Assembly: GCA_017528205.1 (NCBI GenBank)
Contig: JAFXPE010000033.1
Location: 1 to 64,000 of the forward strand
From: Alphaproteobacteria bacterium
Lineage (GTDB): Bacteria > Pseudomonadota > Alphaproteobacteria > RF32 > CAG-239
Length of the DNA: 64,000 nucleotides
Direction: 5' to 3'
Under the pieces are notes generated by a model. The model saw only the letters and a program-made list of their open reading frames with translations, was not told where the DNA came from and made no database searches. Both the position numbers and the translations under genes were made by a program. Within the stretch, counting starts at the first letter, position 1; every line of letters starts with the position of its first letter. Below are positions 19,060 to 26,647 of the stretch, piece by piece.

Positions 19060-20636
19060 GTCTCTTAGAAATAAAACATTTATCTATTGCATTTAATAAC
19101 CGAGAAAATGTTAAATTTCAAGCGGTTAGCGATGTTAATTTAAAGTTGGAAAGCGGAGAGATTTTAGGTATTGTTGGGGAATCCGGCTCCGGTAAATCGG
19201 TCACGGCGCTGTCAATTTTGGGACTATTGCCGTATCCGAAGGCCGAACACGATAAAGATTCTTCGATTATTTTTGAAAATCAAGAACTTATCAATATGCC
19301 AAACGAGAAGTTTCAAAAAATTCGCGGCAATAAAATTGCTTTTATCTTTCAAGAGCCGATGTCGTCGTTAAACCCGTTGCACAAAATCGGCAAACAGATA
19401 GAAGAAAGCCTGAAATTGCACCAAAATTTGAGCAAGGAAGAAATAAAAAAACGTACGCTTGAGTTGCTGAAAGCGGTTAAAATTCCCAATCCGGAAGAAA
19501 AAATGAAAGCTTATCCGTTTGAGCTTTCCGGCGGTCAGCGGCAAAGAGTGATGATTGCTATGGCTATTGCCAACAACCCGCAAATTCTGATTGCCGATGA
19601 GCCGACGACTGCACTTGATGTTACCATACAGGAGCAAATCATTGATTTGTTGCTGGAATTAAAGCAAAAGCTTGGTATGGCCATAATTTTCATCAGCCAT
19701 AATCTGCGTTTGGTGCATAAAATCGCGGACAATATTGCGGTGATGTATCAGGGAAAAATTGTTGAATACGGAACTGCGGAGCAAATTTTTAATCACCCGC
19801 AGCATGATTATACCAAAAAATTAATTTCATCTAATTTATTGTTGAATTTACAGAATAAAAATGAAAATAACACTATTCTCAAGGCTGAAAATATAGAAGT
19901 ATCTTTTCCCTTAAAGAAAAACTTATGGGGAAGGGTAATTCAGGAGTTGAGGGCGGTTGATAATATCAGTTTTGAGCTTAATCGCGGTGAAACGCTCGGT
20001 GTTGTGGGAGAATCCGGATCGGGAAAAACCACCTTGGCGATGTCGGTGGTTAATCTGGTTAAACACAAAGGTAAAATATATATTAAAAACAATAAATTAT
20101 ACGAAGAAGTTAATCATTTTTCCAAAGACCTGCAAGTGGTATTTCAAGATCCGTATAACTCATTGAATCCGCGAATGAATATTGCGCAAATCATCGGTGA
20201 AGGTCTGAGCGTGCATTATCCGCAACTTTCTAAAAGTGAACGCGACGAACAAATTAAAGAAATTGTGCGCGAAGTTGAACTCAGTGATGATATATTAAAT
20301 AAGTATCCGCACGAGTTTTCCGGTGGTCAGCGACAGCGAATTGCTTTGGCCAGAGCTTTAATCTTAAATCCGAAAATCATAATTCTGGACGAGCCGACTT
20401 CGGCATTGGACGTTACAGTTCAGGCGCAAGTTATCGCGTTGTTGAAAAATCTGCAAAGCAAATATGAGTTGTCGTACATATTTATATCGCATGACATGAA
20501 TGCCGTGCGTGCCATGTCGCATCAAATTATGGTAATGAAAGACGGTAAGGTTGTCGAGAAAGGTTCTGCCGACGAGATATTTAATCATCCGCGGCGTACG
20601 TACACCAAACAATTGATTCACGCGTCAATCATTTAA
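19056..20636 (+). CDS. yejF: ABC transporter double ATPase, YejF type
   Basis: The 526-residue protein has two fused ABC domains. The first has Walker A GESGSGKSV, signature LSGGQRQRVMIAMA and ILIADEPTTALD. The second has GESGSGKTT, SGGQRQRIALARAL and IIILDEPTSALD. Both end with the oligopeptide-transporter tail (Y...L...). The start at 19056 is set by the ATGA overlap with yejE; an upstream in-frame ATG at 18954 lies inside yejE. It powers peptide uptake with YejE. It is the last gene of the 12.6-kb run, and no clear terminator follows. Confidence 0.92.
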   Translation: MSLLEIKHLSIAFNNRENVKFQAVSDVNLKLESGEILGIVGESGSGKSVTALSILGLLPYPKAEHDKDSSIIFENQELINMPNEKFQKIRGNKIAFIFQEPMSSLNPLHKIGKQIEESLKLHQNLSKEEIKKRTLELLKAVKIPNPEEKMKAYPFELSGGQRQRVMIAMAIANNPQILIADEPTTALDVTIQEQIIDLLLELKQKLGMAIIFISHNLRLVHKIADNIAVMYQGKIVEYGTAEQIFNHPQHDYTKKLISSNLLLNLQNKNENNTILKAENIEVSFPLKKNLWGRVIQELRAVDNISFELNRGETLGVVGESGSGKTTLAMSVVNLVKHKGKIYIKNNKLYEEVNHFSKDLQVVFQDPYNSLNPRMNIAQIIGEGLSVHYPQLSKSERDEQIKEIVREVELSDDILNKYPHEFSGGQRQRIALARALILNPKIIILDEPTSALDVTVQAQVIALLKNLQSKYELSYIFISHDMNAVRAMSHQIMVMKDGKVVEKGSADEIFNHPRRTYTKQLIHASII

Positions 20637-20805
20637 GAACGCGTAATATATTGATAATACGACTTTTTGTTAATATAAAACTATACATAATATATATTAT
20701 GCGACAAATATGTTTATGTAAATGAGCAAATTCTCTTTTGTCGTTTGCTTGTATGATGAAACCCAAATCCCAATATAGAATAACAATCATTTCTTCTATT
20801 CTGTC

Positions 20806-20826
20806 ATGCCCGACCTAATCGGGCAT
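20806..20826. repeat. Short GC-rich palindrome
   Basis: ATGCCCGA (20806-20813) pairs with TCGGGCAT (20819-20826) around a 5-base loop, in the context GTCATGCCCGAC. This phrase is of the kind dispersed between genes in several bacterial genomes. Confidence 0.6.
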
Positions 20827-20852
20827 CTCTTAAAAAAACAAAACACAATTCC

Positions 20853-20953
20853 GTCATCCTGAACGAAACAAAGTGAAGTGAAGGATCCATTCTTTCAACG
20901 GAACGAATAACGTCGGCGGCTTTATTGGATATTTCGCATTCGCTCAGAATGAC
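20853..20953. repeat. Imperfect inverted repeat of the GTCATCCTGA type
   Basis: The left end GTCATCCTGAACGAA is mirrored by TTCGCTCAGAATGAC at the right end, with AAGGATCC and GGATAT further inside. It resembles widespread intergenic repeats with GTCATCCTGAGCGAA ends. No transposase is encoded. Confidence 0.6.
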
Positions 20954-21046
20954 AGCTCAATTGCACGGCGACGAATGAGATTACCGATCGCAGTCGGCAA
21001 TGATGTGTCAGGTTCTTTGGAAACGGCGAAACAGCTCTCGGCTTAA

Positions 21047-21838
21047 TTAAAAATTGTTCTTTTCGATATCCAGAAAATAGCTGACGGTTTCGCGCGAAAG
21101 CTCGGAGGTGGCTGCCTTGTCGCACAAAACAATGCCGTGGGGATGGCGTTGCAATGCCGAAATAGTCCAAACGTGGCTTATGCCCTCTTCTATTCCGTGT
21201 TTCAGCGCTTGAGCTTTGTTCGCACCGGTAGCTAAAATCAGCACTTCTTCCGCGTCCATAATCGTACCGATACCGACGGTCAATGCCATAGTCGGCACTT
21301 TAGATAAATCACCGTCAAAAAAGCGCGAATTGGCTTTGATCGTGCTTTCGGTTAGGGTTTTTACGCGGGTACGCGATTCCAATGATGAAAACGGCTCGTT
21401 GAAGGCAATATGCCCGTCTTCGCCCACGCCGCCGATAAACAGATGAATTCCGCCAGCTTCCTTGATTGCCAGCTCATAATTGCGACATTCTTTGGCGTAA
21501 TCTTTGGTCATACCGTCTAAAATGTGAATATTTTTGCGCTGAATATCGATATGGTTGAAGAAATTTTCAAACATAAAATAGTGATAACTTTGCGGGTGTG
21601 TAGGTTCCAAACCAATGTATTCATCCATATTAAAGGTAACAACGTGTTCAAAAGAAACCTTACCGTCATTGTTAAGCTTAATCAGCTCGGCATACATTCC
21701 GAGCGGAGTCGAACCTGTCGGCAAGCCCAAAACAAACGGCTTCTTGGCGTTAGGGCGAAAATGGTTGATTTTATAAGCCACATATTGCGCCGCCCATTCG
21801 GCCACCATTTGCTTATCTTCTTTTATTACTACACGCAT
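21047..21838 (-). CDS. nagB: Glucosamine-6-phosphate deaminase NagB
   Basis: This 263-residue protein converts glucosamine 6-phosphate to fructose 6-phosphate and ammonia. It has [12 protein letters not shown] for phosphate binding, FNMDEYIGL with the proton-acceptor Asp, [14 protein letters not shown] with the catalytic Asp-His-Glu, and [14 protein letters not shown]. Length matches the family. AAAGG upstream supports the start, which lies 10 bp inside the end of nagA. Confidence 0.96.
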   Translation of the reverse strand: MRVVIKEDKQMVAEWAAQYVAYKINHFRPNAKKPFVLGLPTGSTPLGMYAELIKLNNDGKVSFEHVVTFNMDEYIGLEPTHPQSYHYFMFENFFNHIDIQRKNIHILDGMTKDYAKECRNYELAIKEAGGIHLFIGGVGEDGHIAFNEPFSSLESRTRVKTLTESTIKANSRFFDGDLSKVPTMALTVGIGTIMDAEEVLILATGANKAQALKHGIEEGISHVWTISALQRHPHGIVLCDKAATSELSRETVSYFLDIEKNNF

Positions 21839-23010
21839 ACTTCTTTACCTTTCTGATAAATTTTTCCTTGTATAATCGTATATATCACGTTGAGTTTTTC
21901 GCTCAAAATCACAATATCGGCATCATATCCCGGTGCCAAAACGCCCAAGTGGTCCTGTTTCATAATTCGTGCCGGATTGGTCGAGGCCATATGCACCGCT
22001 TGCTCTAAAGTTAAGCCGTACGAAACAATGTTGCGAACGCTATCCAGCATAGTCAATGCCGAACCGGCAATCGCATCGTCGGATTTACGATAAAAGCATT
22101 GGTCCAAATACACCTCGTCACCGTTTGCTATCAGCGGTTTGGTTTTTTGTTTGGTCGGCTTCAAGGCATCAGTAACCAAAACCACCTTGTCCAAAGATTT
22201 ACAGGTCAGCAAAAATTTGATGATTTCCGGATTGATATGAATGCCGTCGGCAATAATTTCGCACGACAATTCCGGATGAATAAACACCGCCCCTACCGTG
22301 CCGGGGTCGCGGTGATGCATTCGGCTCATGGCGTTGAACAAATGCGTAACGTGCATAATTCGCGCCTGCATTGCCTCAATCATCTGCTTGTAGGTGGCGT
22401 TGGTGTGGCCGGCCTGCAGAACAATGCCTTTAGAAAGGCAATACAGCGCCAACTCACGCATATTTTTCAGCTCGGGAGCAACCGTCATGTTGATAATATG
22501 CCCTTCCGAGGCCTCCCAAAAAGCGTCCATTAAATCCAAATCCACCGGACTTACGGAATCGGCAGTTTGCACGCCCAAACGCTGCGGCGAAATAAACGGA
22601 CCTTCCAAATGAACGCCCAAAATCCGCGCTCCCTTTTCGCGGCCCATAGCCTTAACTATGGCCTTAATGCCGCGCAACATCTGTGTTTTGGAACCGGAAT
22701 AGAGCGTCGGAATAAAAGAGGTAACGCCGTAACTTAGCAACCCCTCAGACATTTTTAAGATTGATTTATCCGAGCAATCTTCCGTACCGTATCCGCCAAA
22801 TCCGTGAATGTGCGTATCCACAAACCCCGGCATAACGTTAGCACCTTTGGCATCAATGAAATAAGTATCGGCTTTGAACACTTTTTTTGCAAAACGTTCT
22901 TCATTGAAAACGTCGATAATTTTGTTTTGCTTAATCAGCACCGCACAGTTTTTCATTCTGGAATAACCGTTAAAAACCGTGGCGTTGTGTATACAAATAG
23001 CGGCAACCAT
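21829..23010 (-). CDS. nagA: N-acetylglucosamine-6-phosphate deacetylase NagA
   Basis: This 393-residue amidohydrolase removes acetate from GlcNAc-6-P, feeding NagB. It has the barrel metal motif HIHGFGGYG, the metal-binding Glu in LEGPFIS, a His in [25 protein letters not shown], and the catalytic Asp in VLVTDAL. It overlaps nagB by 10 bp, a two-gene amino-sugar catabolic operon. The start codon abuts a hairpin whose loop holds the ribosome site (see 23011-23035). Confidence 0.95.
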   Translation of the reverse strand: MVAAICIHNATVFNGYSRMKNCAVLIKQNKIIDVFNEERFAKKVFKADTYFIDAKGANVMPGFVDTHIHGFGGYGTEDCSDKSILKMSEGLLSYGVTSFIPTLYSGSKTQMLRGIKAIVKAMGREKGARILGVHLEGPFISPQRLGVQTADSVSPVDLDLMDAFWEASEGHIINMTVAPELKNMRELALYCLSKGIVLQAGHTNATYKQMIEAMQARIMHVTHLFNAMSRMHHRDPGTVGAVFIHPELSCEIIADGIHINPEIIKFLLTCKSLDKVVLVTDALKPTKQKTKPLIANGDEVYLDQCFYRKSDDAIAGSALTMLDSVRNIVSYGLTLEQAVHMASTNPARIMKQDHLGVLAPGYDADIVILSEKLNVIYTIIQGKIYQKGKEVCV

Positions 23011-23035
23011 GACATATACTCCCGAATAATATGTC
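23011..23035 (-). promoter_or_regulatory. Hairpin with the ribosome site in its loop, abutting the nagA start
   Basis: On the minus strand, GACATAT and ATATGTC (7-bp arms) enclose an 11-base loop containing GGGAG. The second arm ends at the base before the nagA ATG. As RNA it could control access to the start; as DNA the same inverted repeat could be an operator. Structure is seen; role is inferred. Confidence 0.45.
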
Positions 23036-23076
23036 TACATCATAATCACTTGATTGTGGTTTGGCAAGTGTATTTT

Positions 23077-24078
23077 TTACAGCAAACCGTTGCGACACAA
23101 ATCGGCAAACACCGGCTTATACAGTCCGAGCTTTTTAATTAAAACCGAAGGGCGGGCATCTGTTTTCAAATTACGCTCACCGAAAGTGTTTCCTTTTTGG
23201 AATTTAAGAGTGGCGCTCGGCAATTCGGCTTTGCCGATACAAGAAGATAAATAAATCCAAACTTCATCATTATCCGCCAAATTTTCCACGGCTAACTTGC
23301 GTGCGTATAAATTAAGCGTTAAATCAGCCTTGGTGGCGTCTTTGCTCCACGGTGAACCTCCGCCCACGGCGCTGGCCGCGGAATAAAAGTCAACCGCTAA
23401 TTTACGTCCGGTTATGCCGCAGTCGGCAATGCTGGAATGGGTGGTATAATTTCCTGCCCCGTTGATGATGATTTGCCGCGGCTCGGTTTCTAAAGCCCGA
23501 CAAATGTCTGCGTGCAAATCTTCGTATTCGAGCATTGGCACGGCGGCAATTGCGGTTAAAACCTCTCCCCCGTTGCCGACGGTTACCTGTGTTTTGATGT
23601 CCAGCCCCAAGTTACGGCTGTCCAAAGCTTTGGCATATAAAGCGCGATTAAGTTTGCGTGCCAGATAAAGCTCGCGGTTGATATATCCTTCTCCCTGACA
23701 AGCATAGCCGATATATACGCCTTGGTCTCCCCAACCGTTGTTATCCACACCGGCGGCAATTTCGCTCGATTGCTTTCCGATAAGGTTAATTACCTTAATT
23801 TTGCGCACATCAACGGCCTTGTCCTGCCATATTTGAGCATATTCTTCATTATAGCCTATTTCGCGCAATGCTTCCTTCACATATTCCGCAAACGGCACAT
23901 CTGTAAATTGAGAACAAACTTCGCCGCCCAAAACCACGGTATTGTCTTTAATCATAACTTCTACGGCGTAACGTGTTGAGGCGTCGTGTTCAATAAAGCG
24001 GTCCAAAATATAGCTGGTAATGTAGTCGGCAATTTTATCCGGGTGTCCCAACGAGACACTTTCTGCTGTTTTAATCAT
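23077..24078 (-). CDS. metK: S-adenosylmethionine synthase, short divergent form
   Basis: 333 residues against about 385 in typical MetK. It makes SAM from methionine and ATP. Core motifs are present: ESVSLGHPDKIAD (catalytic His, methionine/ATP site), GGEV, NGWGDQGVYIGYA in place of the usual GAGDQG..FGYA, DCGITGRK, and the P-loop-like GGGSPWSKDATKAD in place of GGGAFSGKDPTKVD. The missing length is in loops and the C-terminal end. Retained catalytic residues argue for activity. AGGAG lies 7 bases before the ATG and forms the 3' edge of the riboswitch. No other metK lies in the window. Confidence 0.88.
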   Translation of the reverse strand: MIKTAESVSLGHPDKIADYITSYILDRFIEHDASTRYAVEVMIKDNTVVLGGEVCSQFTDVPFAEYVKEALREIGYNEEYAQIWQDKAVDVRKIKVINLIGKQSSEIAAGVDNNGWGDQGVYIGYACQGEGYINRELYLARKLNRALYAKALDSRNLGLDIKTQVTVGNGGEVLTAIAAVPMLEYEDLHADICRALETEPRQIIINGAGNYTTHSSIADCGITGRKLAVDFYSAASAVGGGSPWSKDATKADLTLNLYARKLAVENLADNDEVWIYLSSCIGKAELPSATLKFQKGNTFGERNLKTDARPSVLIKKLGLYKPVFADLCRNGLL

Positions 24079-24085
24079 TTTCTTT

Positions 24086-24137
24086 CTCCTGTTTAGTCCA
24101 TTTAATGCTGGACAATTCGGTTAAATCCACATTTACG
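24086..24137 (-). promoter_or_regulatory. SAM-II (SAM_alpha) type riboswitch in the metK leader
   Basis: Read on the minus strand. P1 is AAUGU (24133-24129) with GCAUU (24108-24104). The loop is GGAUUUAACCGAAUUG followed by UCCA, very close to the conserved SAM-II loop GAUUU..CCG..UUG. The pseudoknot P2 pairs GUCCA (24113-24109) with UGGAC (24100-24096). The conserved CUAAA comes next and runs into the metK ribosome site AGGAG (24090-24086). SAM-II is known to bind SAM and hide the ribosome site of methionine/SAM genes in Alphaproteobacteria. The match is from memory of the consensus, not from a covariance search. Confidence 0.78.
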
Positions 24138-24167
24138 GTAACGGTTTTCGTTGTCGTAACGCAAACT

Positions 24168-24196
24168 TTATAAAACGGAATTATTCACATTGTCAA
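24168..24196 (-). promoter_or_regulatory. Promoter of metK
   Basis: On the minus strand, TTGACA (24196-24191), a 17-bp spacer and TTATAA (24173-24168). It lies about 90 bp upstream of the start codon, leaving room for the riboswitch leader. Confidence 0.7.
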
Positions 24197-24254
24197 GGTT
24201 TAATGTTGTGCTTTGCAACAGCTGTGATATATTGATACACGAAGGAGATTTAAA

Positions 24255-24923
24255 ATGAAACACATCGGTTTAATGTTTGCTATGCAAAAGGAAATGAATT
24301 TCTTTGCTTCTATTTTGCAAGATTTACAGCAACAAACTATTCATAAATGTACTTTTTATACCGGCCATATCGGTGATAAAATTATTACCGCCGTGGTTTC
24401 GGGAATGGGAAAAGTCAACGCCGCGCTCTGCACTTCTGATTTGATCAAAGTTTTTAACGCGGATATAATATTAAATATCGGTATTTCCGGTGGCATAGAC
24501 AACAGCTTGAAAATCGGCGATTTTGTGGTTGGTAAAGATATCGTTTATCACGATGTATGGTGCGGAAATCCTTATAAATACGGACAAGTCCAGGGGTTGC
24601 CGGAAGTTTATCACAGCGAACCGACTTTGGTGGCTAAACTCAAAAAATATAAACAGGGACTGTTGTGTTGCGGCGATTTCTTTGTAGAAAAAGACGATAA
24701 ATTGCAAGAAATTAAAAAAATGTTTCCGTCGGGATTGGCTGTGGATATGGAAAGTGCGGCAATCGCCCAAACTTGCTTTTTATATAATGTTCCTTTTTTG
24801 TCGGTACGACAAATAAGCGATGTACCAGGAGAAGAAAATCAAGCCGAGCAATATGTCACGTTTTGGGATAACGCGCCGAAGAATTCCATCAACACCGTTC
24901 GCGAAATTTTGGAGATAATTTAA
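24255..24923 (+). CDS. mtnN: 5'-methylthioadenosine/S-adenosylhomocysteine nucleosidase
   Basis: This 222-residue protein cleaves adenine from MTA and SAH, removing the by-products of SAM use. The N-terminus (IGLMFAMQKEMNFF) has the acid/base Glu. GMGKVNAAL, NIGISGGID, AVDMESAAIAQ (substrate-binding Glu) and RQISDVPG (catalytic Asp) follow. GAAGGAGA precedes the ATG. It is divergent from metK, so SAM synthesis and SAH/MTA clearance flank one intergenic region. Its stop overlaps the next start by one base. Confidence 0.92.
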   Translation: MKHIGLMFAMQKEMNFFASILQDLQQQTIHKCTFYTGHIGDKIITAVVSGMGKVNAALCTSDLIKVFNADIILNIGISGGIDNSLKIGDFVVGKDIVYHDVWCGNPYKYGQVQGLPEVYHSEPTLVAKLKKYKQGLLCCGDFFVEKDDKLQEIKKMFPSGLAVDMESAAIAQTCFLYNVPFLSVRQISDVPGEENQAEQYVTFWDNAPKNSINTVREILEII

Positions 24924-26647
24924 TGCAAGCACTTAAAGAAATTTTTCGGGATATGCTGGATAGCATGTGGGAGCACTATATCATCTGGAGTCTGTTTTTA
25001 ACCGCTGCTTTTGTGGGACTGAACTTTGAACTGTTTTGGATTTATAAAGAAGGCGAAATTTTTTATACCGATACCGATTGCTATACGCGAGCCATGCGCA
25101 TTATTGACTGGTTGCAAAATTTTCAATGGCAGGAAAAGATTTTTCCTTACGCTAATCCGCCGCACGGATTTGTTTTGCATTTTACGCGCATTTGCGATGT
25201 GATTTGGGCGTTTTTCACCCTACCGTTTTTGCTGTTTTTGCCGGTTAAAAATGCGGTGTTCTACGGCGGAATGTTTTTTTCGCCGCTGTTTCTGGCTCTG
25301 TCCTTAATCAGCATTTTGTGGGGATTGCGGTCGTATATGCCGCTTTTGCACAACTATAAAAAATTCTTTTTTATTCTGCTGGTTACCTCGTTATTTTATC
25401 TCAATAAATTGAGCGGAATATTTGATTTCAGCCGGCCGGATCATCATTCGATGATGTGCTTTGTGTTTTGTTTCAATTTGGCCGTGGTGCTAAGGACAAA
25501 CATTAAGCACAGCATTAAAGAAATGTTGATTGCCGGCATTTTGTGTGGTTTCGGAATGTGGGCCGCCTCGGCCATCGAAGGTCTGTTCGTGGTGGCTATG
25601 ATGCTGGTTGTGCTTTCGTTTAACTGGATTTTTTACAAACACCCTATTCAGGATTTGCTATATTACAGTTTGGGTTTGTTTTTATCGGTAACGTTTGCTT
25701 GGCTGGTAAATCCTCCGTACGGCGGCTGGGGCGTTTATGACATCAACCGCTTGTCGATTATTCACGCGGCTTTAACGGCGCTGATTTTTATTGCTTACTT
25801 GGTTTTGTCCCGTCTGTCGCTCAATACGATAAAAAGCAAAATATTCTGTTCGGGCGTTGCGGCTGTTTTGTGTGCTTTGTGTATGTTGTTGCTGTTCGGC
25901 ACTCAAAATTTGTTTACTTCGATTTATGAAGAACATGTGCTGAAATATTTTATTCCGCGTGTTTCCGAAATGCAGCCCTTTAAGCACTTTACGTTTGAAA
26001 CCCCGAGCATGGTTTTCGGCATAATCATTATGAGTGCGTTTTTATATTTCAGTCGTTGCAAACAATCATATGTAGTTGATTTGGCATTATTTTTTGCTAT
26101 GTGTTTACCGGTTGCTCAATGCGTTAATCGCTTTTATCCGTATTATCTCGGCTTGTTTGTTATGATTTCCGGCTTGGGGCTGTTTATTTTGCTTGATGCG
26201 GCCGAGCGCAAATATGCCTATAAGTGGGTGGCGTTGTTTTATACTATATTACCGTTCTTCTATTTGGCCGGATTTTCCGTTATTCCCGGACACGAAAAAG
26301 AGCCTAAAATGGAAGGTCCGGTTTTGGTTGATTTATTTCGTTCGCCGGAGTTGCTGTTTTGGCAAAACATAGATGCCGTCGGTTCACCGTATCATACCAA
26401 CGTTGAAGGCATAATCGACAATTATACGATGTGGTTTACCGAAGATGAGGACGAACTCAAAACATTGTTGAAAAAGCACAATGTGCAAATGATATATTTG
26501 CCGGACAAATATGCGCTGGTATATTATCGCCGCCCGCATAAAAACCTTAAAAAACTATATGCCAAAGTTATGCTGGATAAAGATGTTTATCCGTGGATGG
26601 AAAAGGTTGAAGATCACGTTTATCGCGTGAATTACGACAAGTTTTAG
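24923..26647 (+). CDS. Multi-spanning membrane protein, GT-C glycosyltransferase-like
   Basis: 574 residues with about 12 hydrophobic segments. The first periplasmic loop holds YTDTDCYTRAMRI, an acidic motif placed as in GT-C enzymes. A later loop holds DFSRPDHHSMM, reminiscent of the DHH region of STT3/AglB-type oligosaccharyltransferases. A soluble C-terminal part (about 460-574) follows. GT-C enzymes transfer sugars or oligosaccharides from lipid carriers at the periplasmic face. I infer that class from topology and motifs; donor and acceptor are unknown. It is coupled to mtnN by a TAATG overlap. The 3' end overlaps the convergent orphan by 4 bp. Confidence 0.6.
   Translation: MQALKEIFRDMLDSMWEHYIIWSLFLTAAFVGLNFELFWIYKEGEIFYTDTDCYTRAMRIIDWLQNFQWQEKIFPYANPPHGFVLHFTRICDVIWAFFTLPFLLFLPVKNAVFYGGMFFSPLFLALSLISILWGLRSYMPLLHNYKKFFFILLVTSLFYLNKLSGIFDFSRPDHHSMMCFVFCFNLAVVLRTNIKHSIKEMLIAGILCGFGMWAASAIEGLFVVAMMLVVLSFNWIFYKHPIQDLLYYSLGLFLSVTFAWLVNPPYGGWGVYDINRLSIIHAALTALIFIAYLVLSRLSLNTIKSKIFCSGVAAVLCALCMLLLFGTQNLFTSIYEEHVLKYFIPRVSEMQPFKHFTFETPSMVFGIIIMSAFLYFSRCKQSYVVDLALFFAMCLPVAQCVNRFYPYYLGLFVMISGLGLFILLDAAERKYAYKWVALFYTILPFFYLAGFSVIPGHEKEPKMEGPVLVDLFRSPELLFWQNIDAVGSPYHTNVEGIIDNYTMWFTEDEDELKTLLKKHNVQMIYLPDKYALVYYRRPHKNLKKLYAKVMLDKDVYPWMEKVEDHVYRVNYDKF

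Larger units (their letters stand above)
20637..21046. other. Intergenic region between yejF and nagB, repeat-bearing
   Basis: About 410 bp without a credible gene. The yejF-proximal part is very AT-rich (20645-20705). The middle carries a short palindrome and an imperfect inverted repeat listed separately. Short frames here are translations of the repeat. Confidence 0.7.

Noticed and set aside
20922-21170. 82-codon minus-strand frame downstream of nagB
   Set aside because: Its C-terminal part is translation of the intergenic palindromic repeat and the rest is antisense or out of frame to nagB.
23040-23076. Hairpin CACTTG/CAAGTG followed by TATTTTTT taken as metK terminator
   Set aside because: The T run is on the plus strand, while metK is on the minus strand and no plus-strand gene precedes it.
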